NCBI GenBank assembly: GCA_035539855.1
Contig: DATLHO010000188.1
Location: forward strand, 1-29,683
DNA from: DATLHO01 sp035539855
GTDB lineage: Bacteria; Bacteroidota; Ignavibacteria; OLB7
Length of the DNA stretch: 29,683 bases
Reading direction: 5' to 3'
Every line of letters starts with the position of its first letter. Position 1 is the first letter of the stretch. Both the position numbers and the translations under genes were made by a program. The notes beneath the pieces are model-generated. The model searched no databases, was not told where the DNA came from, and worked only from the letters and a program-made list of their open reading frames with translations. Shown here piece after piece: positions 6,765 to 13,601 of this stretch.

Positions 6765-8075
6765 ATGGCCTCAACCACGAAGACCTCGAAGGCAGCGGGC
6801 GCCCCCGCAGCCTCGAAGTCGTCGACAGCGAAGAAGGCTTCGGCCGCGAAGACATCGACGGCAAAGGGCAAGGCTCCGGCCAGGTCCTCTGCCGCCACTC
6901 GCAGCACCGCAGCCCGCACTTCGAAGGCGACCACCGGCTCGCGCAGCACTGCGTCGAAGACGATGAGCGCGACCAAGGGAGCGACCGCGACGCGCGGCGC
7001 TGCAAAGCCGGCGGCTGCACGTAGCACGGCTGCCAAGCGCGCGGGAACGACCGGCACGGGCCGGACCGCGGCGAGCAAGACGGCAACCGGCCGAGGCACC
7101 GCCAAGGCCGGCACCGCCAAGGCCGGAGCGGCCAAGGCGAAGGCAGCACCGAAGAGCCGCACCGCCGCTGCGAAGCCCGCAGCCAAGGGCGCGACCAAGG
7201 CAGCCGGTCGCACGACCGCAGCCAAGAAGGGAGCGGCCGCCGGACGCGCCGCAGCGACGACCCGGAAGCCGGCCGCAGCCGGCACCAGCCGCGCCGCGGC
7301 GAAGACCGGCTCGACGACCAAGGCTCGCGGCACGGCCAAGGCCGGCGCAGCCAAGAAGGGAACGGCCAAACCGGCCGCTCGCAAGAGCGGTACCGCCAAG
7401 GCCGCCGGTACGCGGACACCCGCTCGCAGGAGCGGCACGATGAGCCTCGCCAAGGCGGGCACGAGCGCATCGACCCGTAGCACGGCTGCCAAGGGCGGCG
7501 CGAAGAAGAGCGCGGCAAAGGGCGGCACGAAGAGCGCAGCCAAGGGCGGCGCCAGGAAGGCCGGCGCTTCGAAGGCAGCTGCCAAGGGCGGCGCCAAGAA
7601 GGCCGCGGCCAAGGGCGGCGCGAAGAAGGCTGGCGCTTCGAAGGGTGCAGCCAAGGGCGGCGCGAAGAAGGCCGCTGCCAAGGGCGGTGCGAAGAAGGCC
7701 GCTGCCAAGGGCGGCGCCAAGAAGGGCGCAGCCAAGGGTGGCGCCAAGAAGGCCGCTGCAAAGGGCGGTGCCAAGAGTGCTGCAAAGGGCGGCGCCAAGA
7801 AGGCCGCTGCCAAGGGCGGCGCGAAGAAGGCCGGCGCTTCGAAGGGAGCTGCCAAGGGCGGCGCGAAGAAGGCGGCAGCCAAGGGCGGTGCCAGGAAGGC
7901 CGGCGCTTCGAAGGGCGCAGCCAAGGGTGGCGCAAAGAAGGGCGCGGCCAAAGGCGGCGCCAAGAAGGGCGCAGCCAAGGGCGGCTCCAAGCGCGGCGGC
8001 AGCAAGAAGGCCGCATCAACCGGCATTCTCGGTACGATCGGGAACATCGCCGACAAGATGAACCCGTTCAGCTAG
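6765..8075 (+). CDS. Lys/Ala/Gly-rich histone-H1-like repeat protein
   Basis: A 436-residue strongly basic low-complexity protein. Residues 1 to about 240 are Ala/Lys/Thr/Ser/Arg-rich with scattered TAKAG and AAKP motifs. From about residue 240 on it is built of 17 KGG-containing units of the form AAKGGAKK, with KAGASK spacers inserted four times. It ends in a non-repetitive tail, GILGTIGNIADKMNPFS. Composition and repeats resemble bacterial H1-like and AlgP-type DNA-binding tails, so binding to nucleoid DNA is likely but inferred from composition only. The start at 6765 is fixed by GGAGAG six to ten bases upstream; the longer frame from 6657 lacks such a site. A strong terminator follows, so it is probably transcribed alone. 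Confidence 0.75.
   Translation: MASTTKTSKAAGAPAASKSSTAKKASAAKTSTAKGKAPARSSAATRSTAARTSKATTGSRSTASKTMSATKGATATRGAAKPAAARSTAAKRAGTTGTGRTAASKTATGRGTAKAGTAKAGAAKAKAAPKSRTAAAKPAAKGATKAAGRTTAAKKGAAAGRAAATTRKPAAAGTSRAAAKTGSTTKARGTAKAGAAKKGTAKPAARKSGTAKAAGTRTPARRSGTMSLAKAGTSASTRSTAAKGGAKKSAAKGGTKSAAKGGARKAGASKAAAKGGAKKAAAKGGAKKAGASKGAAKGGAKKAAAKGGAKKAAAKGGAKKGAAKGGAKKAAAKGGAKSAAKGGAKKAAAKGGAKKAGASKGAAKGGAKKAAAKGGARKAGASKGAAKGGAKKGAAKGGAKKGAAKGGSKRGGSKKAASTGILGTIGNIADKMNPFS
7491..8000 (+). repeat. In-gene tandem repeats coding for AAKGGAKK units
   Basis: About 510 bp of imperfect 24-27 bp units (core AAGGGCGGYGCSAAGAAG) with occasional 15-bp insertions coding for AGASK. The units differ mainly at synonymous positions. 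The array is therefore old enough to have diverged, or is under selection at the protein level. Copy number could vary between strains. Confidence 0.8.
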
Positions 8076-8153
8076 CCGCCATCGGGTAGAGCGATCGCCG
8101 ACGACTGAAGAAGTCCGACGCGGCCGCAACGCCCGTGACAATGCGACGACGTC

Positions 8154-8192
8154 GAACCGCTCCGGAATGGCCACCGGAGCGGTTCTCTTTTT
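8154..8192 (+). terminator. Intrinsic terminator of the histone-like gene
   Basis: A perfect 12-bp stem, GAACCGCTCCGG / CCGGAGCGGTTC (8154-8165 and 8174-8185), with an 8-nt loop, followed by TCTTTTT. This is the most canonical rho-independent terminator in the window, 79 nt after the stop codon. Confidence 0.9.
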
Positions 8193-8277
8193 ATGGCAGG
8201 CGTCGCACGACGATTCGGCCGGCGTCGCGCGACGACCCGTGACCGGATAAACGCGAGCGGCCACGCCGCGCGCAGCG

Positions 8278-8285
8278 TATCTTTG
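8278..8285 (+). promoter_or_regulatory. Bacteroidota -7 box (TATCTTTG) of the folC-radC gene
   Basis: A perfect TAnnTTTG octamer, 25 nt before the start codon of the fusion gene and about 90 nt after the preceding terminator. It is almost identically placed to the box before coaBC. The -33 element is not clear. Confidence 0.5.
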
Positions 8286-8310
8286 CGGCTCAGCATCAAC
8301 TGTCGCCGTC

Positions 8311-10464
8311 ATGCGCGCACGCACAACCACCAGCCCAGAGCTTCGCAGCGCCCTCGAACGCCTCTTCTCCCTGCAGACCTTCGGCATCAAGCTCGGCCTC
8401 GAGCCTGTGTCGCTGCTGCTGGCGGAGTTCGGCGATCCGCAGCACGCGTTCGCCTCGATCCACGTCGCCGGGACCAACGGCAAGGGATCGGTCTGCGCGA
8501 TGCTCGCGTCGATCCTGCGCGCGGCCGGACTGCGCGTCGGACTGTACACCTCGCCGCACCTCGTCGACTTCTCCGAGCGCATCCGCGTCGATGGTGTGCC
8601 GATCGACGAGGAGCGCCTCGCTCTCTACGCGCGCGAGATGCTCCCGGCGATCGAGCGCATCGGCTGCACGTTCTTCGAGGGCACGACCGCGATGGGTCTG
8701 CGGTACTTCGCCGAGGAGCGCGTCGACATCGCGATCGTCGAGACCGGCATGGGCGGCCGGCTCGACGCGACCAACGTGCTGCGCCCGCTCGTCAGCGCCA
8801 TCACCTCCATCAGTCTCGACCACACGAAGCACCTCGGCGAGACGCTCGAGGCCATCGCCGGCGAGAAGGCAGGCATCATCAAGCCGGGTGTTCCCGCGGT
8901 CGTCGGTCACGTGACACGGCGTCTGCGTGAGGTGTTCGAGGTGCGCGCGGAGGACGTCGGCGCGCCGCTCGCGTTCGTCGACGACACAGTGCATGCGATC
9001 TACCGATCGATCGACTACACTCGCACCGTGGGCTCGTTCATCGTCGGCCGCGGCGACGACGCGCGCGAGCTGACGGACGTTGAGATCGGGCTCGTCGGCC
9101 GCCATCAGATCGAGAACACGCGCGTGGTGCTCGGCGTCGTCGACGCGCTGGCGGAGCGCCTCGCGATCGACGAGGCGACGCTGCGCGCGGGACTTCGCGA
9201 CGTGCGCGCGAACACCGGCATCCAGGGTCGCTTCGAGCGCGTCTCGACGACGCCGCCGATGATCGTCGACGTCGCGCACAATCCCGACGGCGCGCGCGTG
9301 CTCGCCGACACGCTGTCGCTCATCAGCGGCGGAGCCCGCAACACGCGACTGGTCTACGGCTCGGTCGAGGACAAGGACGTCGTCGAGATCCTCCGGATTC
9401 TCGCACCGGTCGCGACCCACCTGCACGCCGTGCGCGCCGACAGCCCGCGATCGCTCGCCGCGGCCGAAGTGCTGCAGGGCGCGCTCGACGCAGGTATCGA
9501 CGCGACGCTCGCGGGCAGCGTGCGCGCGGGCGTCGACGGCGCGATCGCGTCGCTGCGTGACGGAGAAGTCATCGTCGTCTGCGGATCGTTCTTCGTCGTC
9601 GGCGAGGCGCTCGTCGAGATCGAGGCGCTCTCAAAGCGCAATGACACCGACGAGGACGACCACTTCGACGAGGGCGAGTCGATCGCGCAGCTGCCCGATG
9701 AGACCGACGGCATCGTCGGCGAGGAGCGTGACGAGTCGTACGCCGCGTCGATCGAGAGCGCGCGTCGACTCACCGTCAAGGAGTGGAGCGAGACCGAGCA
9801 GCCTCGCGAGCGACTGATGGCGCTCGGCGCCGGCGCGCTCAGCGACGCCGAGCTGCTCGCGATCGTCATGCGCACCGGCACGAAACAGCTCGACGTGCTG
9901 ACGATGTGCCGGCGACTGCTCGCGCACTTCAACACCGATCCGCATAACGAGGGCGCGCTGTACCGGCTCGCGCAGCGCGACTTCAAGGAGCTGCAGGCGA
10001 TCCCCGGCATCGGACCGACCAAGGCGGTGACGCTCGCCGCGGCATTCGAGCTCGGCCGGCGTGCGACCGCGATCAACTTCTCGAAGCGCCCGCGCATCTC
10101 GGGTCCGCGCGACGTTGCGGCGATGTTCATTCCGGAGCTGCGGCACATCCAGAAGGAGCAGTTCCACGTCGTCATCCTCAACACCGCGAACCAGGTCGTT
10201 CGGCGCGTCCTCGTCTCCGAAGGCAACCTCAACAGCTCGATCGTCCATCCCCGCGAAGTCTTCCGCCACGCCATCGTCGAGAACGCCGCGGCGATCATCG
10301 GCCTGCACAACCACCCGAGCGGCAACCCGACGCCGAGCAAGGAGGACATCGCGATCACGCGGCAGCTCGTCGAGGCGGGCAGGATCATCGGGATTCCTCT
10401 GCACGACCATCTGATCATCGCCGGCGAGGAATTTGTGTCCCTTGCCGAGAAGGGATATGTCTGA
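8311..10464 (+). CDS. folC-radC: FolC-RadC fusion: folylpolyglutamate/dihydrofolate synthase joined to a RadC JAB-domain protein
   Basis: One 717-residue frame carries two normally separate proteins. Residues 1 to about 440 are FolC, which adds glutamate to folates: P-loop VAGTNGKGSV (52-61), YTSPHLVDFSERIRVDG, ETGMGGRLDATN, SLDHTKHLGETLEAIAGEKAGIIK and DVAHNPDGA. Residues from about 442 to 485 are an acidic linker. From about 490 comes RadC: LTVKEW....PRERLMALGAGALSDAELLAI, a helix-hairpin-helix-like IPGIGPTKA, and the JAMM metal site H666-N-H668-PSG...S676-KED679 with its upstream glutamate in SEGNLN. No in-frame ATG, GTG or TTG is visible near the RadC start and no stop separates the halves, so a true fusion is the simplest reading. 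The role of RadC is uncertain, and a link to folate metabolism is unknown. Confidence 0.9.
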   Translation: MRARTTTSPELRSALERLFSLQTFGIKLGLEPVSLLLAEFGDPQHAFASIHVAGTNGKGSVCAMLASILRAAGLRVGLYTSPHLVDFSERIRVDGVPIDEERLALYAREMLPAIERIGCTFFEGTTAMGLRYFAEERVDIAIVETGMGGRLDATNVLRPLVSAITSISLDHTKHLGETLEAIAGEKAGIIKPGVPAVVGHVTRRLREVFEVRAEDVGAPLAFVDDTVHAIYRSIDYTRTVGSFIVGRGDDARELTDVEIGLVGRHQIENTRVVLGVVDALAERLAIDEATLRAGLRDVRANTGIQGRFERVSTTPPMIVDVAHNPDGARVLADTLSLISGGARNTRLVYGSVEDKDVVEILRILAPVATHLHAVRADSPRSLAAAEVLQGALDAGIDATLAGSVRAGVDGAIASLRDGEVIVVCGSFFVVGEALVEIEALSKRNDTDEDDHFDEGESIAQLPDETDGIVGEERDESYAASIESARRLTVKEWSETEQPRERLMALGAGALSDAELLAIVMRTGTKQLDVLTMCRRLLAHFNTDPHNEGALYRLAQRDFKELQAIPGIGPTKAVTLAAAFELGRRATAINFSKRPRISGPRDVAAMFIPELRHIQKEQFHVVILNTANQVVRRVLVSEGNLNSSIVHPREVFRHAIVENAAAIIGLHNHPSGNPTPSKEDIAITRQLVEAGRIIGIPLHDHLIIAGEEFVSLAEKGYV

Positions 10465-10516
10465 GACGCGACGTGCTCATCGTAAACCGCCGATCGAGGC
10501 GACTGTCGGAAATCCC

Positions 10517-11527
10517 ATGAAGCCGAACAGAAGCATCACCCGCTGGATCGTTCTCCTGATCGCCACGCTCGCGCTCGCTGCGTGCGACGCCGAGATCAAG
10601 GTCGATACCGATACGCCCGTCGACACGTCTGGAGTCGCCGGCGACGACTCGGACACGGTCGTCACCGGAGGAGGGCTCGGTGATGGAGAGTCGTCGGATG
10701 GCTCGAAGGCTGATGGCGGAACGACGTCCGGCAACGAGCCGGGAGACGACGGTGATGGCGACACGGCGACCGGAGGAACGACGCCAGGCGGTACAACACC
10801 GGGAGGCGCGACGCCGGCCAGCCGGAATATCCGCGTCCTCGGTCCGCGGCCGGGAGAGCGGATCACGAACGCGCGCTTCACGCTGCGCGGCGAGGCGCGC
10901 ACGTTCGAGAACACCGTCGCGTGGCGCGTGCGCGCGGCCGACCGCTCGGTGCTCGCCGAGGGCTTCACGACGGCGACCGGCGAGATGGGAGTGTTCAGCT
11001 CCTTCAGCACGACCGTCGCGCTCGAGCGCGCCTACAGCGGCGCGGCAACGATCGAGGTCTACCAGAACTCCGCGAAGGACGGGACCGAGATCGACAAGGT
11101 GACGTTGCCGGTCACGTTCGCCGTGGCATCGACCGACGCCCGCAACGACATCTCGGTCTTCTTCACCAACGCACAGCGCAATCCGGGAGCGGCCGACTGC
11201 AGCCGGGTGTTCGCGGCCGCTCGCTCGATCGCCTCGACCTCGGGAATCGCTCGCGCTGCGGTCGAGGAGCTTCTTCGCGGGCCGACCGCGGCCGAGCGCG
11301 CGCAGTCGTTCGACAGCGAGATCCCCGCCGGTACCCGACTGCGCGACATCACGATCATCGACGGCGTCGCACGGGCCGACTTCAGCCGCGAGCTCAACAC
11401 CGCCGCCGGGTCGTGCCGCGTGACCGCCGTGCGCGCACAGATCGAGCGGACGCTCCGGCAGTTCCCGAGCGTGCGCCGCGTCATCATCAGCGTCGAGGGC
11501 AACTCCGCCGAGGCGCTGCAGCCCTGA
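10517..11527 (+). CDS. Lipoprotein with Gmad2 and GerMN domains
   Basis: A 336-residue predicted lipoprotein. Residues 1-23 are a lipoprotein signal with the lipobox LAAC (C23). A Gly/Thr/Asp-rich flexible linker follows to about residue 100, including GGTTPGGTTPGGATP. The next domain, starting NIRVLGPRPGERITN, is an Ig-like Gmad2 domain. The C-terminal part, NDISVFFTN....VEELLRGPT....RADFSREL, is a GerMN domain. These domains were named from spore germination proteins but occur widely in non-sporulating bacteria as envelope proteins of unknown role. The start at 10517 is set by the signal peptide. It begins 52 nt after the radC stop, so cotranscription with folC-radC is possible. Confidence 0.8.
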   Translation: MKPNRSITRWIVLLIATLALAACDAEIKVDTDTPVDTSGVAGDDSDTVVTGGGLGDGESSDGSKADGGTTSGNEPGDDGDGDTATGGTTPGGTTPGGATPASRNIRVLGPRPGERITNARFTLRGEARTFENTVAWRVRAADRSVLAEGFTTATGEMGVFSSFSTTVALERAYSGAATIEVYQNSAKDGTEIDKVTLPVTFAVASTDARNDISVFFTNAQRNPGAADCSRVFAAARSIASTSGIARAAVEELLRGPTAAERAQSFDSEIPAGTRLRDITIIDGVARADFSRELNTAAGSCRVTAVRAQIERTLRQFPSVRRVIISVEGNSAEALQP

Positions 11528-11600
11528 GATCGGTCGTCGGAGCTTCCTCGCGGCGACCCCGCAGGGCTCTACCGCCACCTATCCCCGCATCAAAAACTTC

Positions 11601-11630
11601 TTGGAAGTCGCCCTTCGTATCGTATTTTCA
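11601..11630 (+). promoter_or_regulatory. Possible promoter (TTG-19-TATTTTCA)
   Basis: A TTG at 11601 is separated by 19 nt from TATTTTCA (11623-11630), which matches four of the six fixed bases of TAnnTTTG. It lies 113 nt before the next gene, in an otherwise featureless spacer (11528-11742). The match is weak. Confidence 0.25.
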
Positions 11631-11742
11631 CGACCAGCGGTGTCCAGAGGTCCAACCTGCCATCGCCTCCCTCGCTTCAGCAACGCCCAACGCTTTGCCG
11701 TGCCGTCCAGTGGCAGGGTGACGCACAAACAATTCATTCTGC

Positions 11743-13518
11743 ATGGCTACGAACCGGTCCACCGTTCGCCTTGCACTTGCCGGCATTGCGCTCCTCTCCC
11801 TGTGCGGAGCCTCCAGCGCCGGCGCGCAAACGCCTCGCGACTTCGTCATTCCCATGACGGCGCGCGTCGCGAAGAAACCGCTCGGCATCACTCTCCAGTG
11901 GGAGAGCTCGAATGCCACCTCCCTCGCCCTCTACAAGCGCATCTACGGTCAGACGACCTGGAGCACTCCCATCGCGCTCAGCACGACGGCGACGTCCTAC
12001 GTCGACGCGAGCGTCGCGGTGGGCACGGCCTACGAGTATCGACTGGTCCGCCAGGCGATCGTCGGCAGCTCGTCGATCACCTCGTTCGGGTTCCTGTGCT
12101 CCGGCATCGAGCTGCCGCTCGAGGATTCCCGCGGCCGCGTCATCCTCATCGTCGACCAGACGCTGAGTCTGCCGCTGGCGAGCGAGCTGTCACGTCTGGA
12201 GCGCGATCTGGCTGGCGACGGCTGGCTCGTCGCCCGGCACGACGTCTCGCGCACGGCGACGCCCGAGCAGGTCAAGGCGATCATCAGCGCCGAGCACGCG
12301 GCCGATCCGGCGTCGACGCGGTCGGTCTTCCTCTTCGGTCACGTCCCTGTCCCCTACTCCGGCAACATCGCTCCCGACGGACATCCCGATCACAAGGGAG
12401 CCTGGCCGGCCGACGGCTACTATGCGGAGCTGACCGGCGCGTGGACCGATGACGCATTCTACGAGACCTCGAGCGGACGCAATCTCAACCAGCCGGGCGA
12501 CGGTCGCTTCGATCAGAGCAGCTTCCCCGACGAGCTCGAGCTCGAGATCGGTCGCGTCGATCTCTGGGGCATGAACGACTTCGGTGTGCCGGAGACCGAG
12601 CTGCTTCGCCGCTATCTCGACAAGGACCACGCGTACCGCCACGGCACGCTCACGATCAGCGAGCGCGGATTGATCGACGACAACTTCGGCGTCGTCGGCG
12701 GCGAGCCATTCGCCGCCAACGGATGGCGCAACTTCAGCGCGATCGTCGGCACGTCAAACGTCGCCGAGCTCGACTGGCTTACCGCGCTGCGCCAGGAGAC
12801 CTTCCTCTTCGCGTACGGATGCGGCCCCGGCTCCTACACGAGCGCCAGCGGCGTGGCGACGACCGGCGAGATCGCCGGAGTCGAGCGCGGCGCCATCTTC
12901 AACATGCTCTTCGGCAGCTACTTCGGCGACTGGGACGTGGAGAACTCGCTGCTTCGCGCGCCGCTGGCGTCCGGTAACGGACTGACGAGCGCGTGGGCAG
13001 GACGACCGAACTGGTACCTGCACCCGATGGGCATCGGCCGGACGATTGGCGCGAGCACGCGGCTGACGCAGAACAACAACGGCGAGTACACGACGCGTCA
13101 CGCGCGCTCGGTGCACATCGCGCTGATGGGAGACCCGACACTGCGCGTCGAGCCCGTGGCGCCACCTTCGAACGTCGTGGTGGCGGTGAGCAAGGCCGGC
13201 GAGGCGCAGGTCACGTGGGCTCCGTCGCCGCAGGCGGGCGTGACCTACAACGTCTATCGTTCCGATGCGCCGGGCGCCCCCTTCGTAAAGCTCAATCGCT
13301 CGCCGATCACCGGCACGAGCTTCCTCGCGCGCCGATCGAGCCTGGCGCGCACGGCGGAGTACTACGTTCGCGCGGTCGCGCTGACGACGACGCCGAGCGG
13401 CTCGTTCTACAACGCGAGCCAGGGAGCCTACGGAGTACTGTCGGAGTCGCCGATCATCGTCTACAACTTCGACCGATACCCCGGTCGGCTCCTGATGCGC
13501 GAGGCCGATCTGCAGTAA
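11743..13518 (+). CDS. Exported gingipain-like (peptidase C25 fold) protein with Fn3 domains
   Basis: A 591-residue protein. Residues 1-28 are a signal peptide (GASSAGAQ). A first Fn3-like domain spans about 38-102. The central part follows the C25 layout: VFLFGH200VPVP, H217KGAW, a short acidic strand ELEIGRVDL, ETELLRRYLDKDHAYRHG, then LFAYGC360GPGSYTSASG, and finally ALMGDPTLR. In active C25 enzymes the histidine lies in a GHG motif where this protein reads GCGPG, so activity is doubtful. A second Fn3 domain (PPSNVVVAVSKAG onward) is near the C terminus. No T9SS sorting domain is visible at the end (YNFDRYPGRLLMREADLQ), so it may stay periplasmic or use another route. The relation to C25 is my reading of motif order, not a search result. 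Confidence 0.55.
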   Translation: MATNRSTVRLALAGIALLSLCGASSAGAQTPRDFVIPMTARVAKKPLGITLQWESSNATSLALYKRIYGQTTWSTPIALSTTATSYVDASVAVGTAYEYRLVRQAIVGSSSITSFGFLCSGIELPLEDSRGRVILIVDQTLSLPLASELSRLERDLAGDGWLVARHDVSRTATPEQVKAIISAEHAADPASTRSVFLFGHVPVPYSGNIAPDGHPDHKGAWPADGYYAELTGAWTDDAFYETSSGRNLNQPGDGRFDQSSFPDELELEIGRVDLWGMNDFGVPETELLRRYLDKDHAYRHGTLTISERGLIDDNFGVVGGEPFAANGWRNFSAIVGTSNVAELDWLTALRQETFLFAYGCGPGSYTSASGVATTGEIAGVERGAIFNMLFGSYFGDWDVENSLLRAPLASGNGLTSAWAGRPNWYLHPMGIGRTIGASTRLTQNNNGEYTTRHARSVHIALMGDPTLRVEPVAPPSNVVVAVSKAGEAQVTWAPSPQAGVTYNVYRSDAPGAPFVKLNRSPITGTSFLARRSSLARTAEYYVRAVALTTTPSGSFYNASQGAYGVLSESPIIVYNFDRYPGRLLMREADLQ

Positions 13519-13538
13519 TGCGGGCCGACACTCTCCCC

Positions 13539-13588
13539 CCGAAAACGACGAAGGCGAGCCGCATGCGGCCCGCCTTCGTCGTTTTCGG
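13539..13588. terminator. Bidirectional terminator hairpin between convergent genes
   Basis: CCGAAAACGACGAAGGCG pairs perfectly over 18 bp with CGCCTTCGTCGTTTTCGG. After one mismatch it continues as GCCGC/GCGGC around an AT centre. Because the stem contains AAAA and TTTT on its arms, it can act in both directions. It lies between the stops at 13518 (plus) and 13602 (minus). Confidence 0.9.
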
Positions 13589-13601
13589 TATGGCTCGTCG
13601 A

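Noticed and set aside
7491..8000. CRISPR-like array in the repeat-rich stretch
   Set aside because: The repeats are coding, without unique spacers, and encode the KGG units of one continuous protein.
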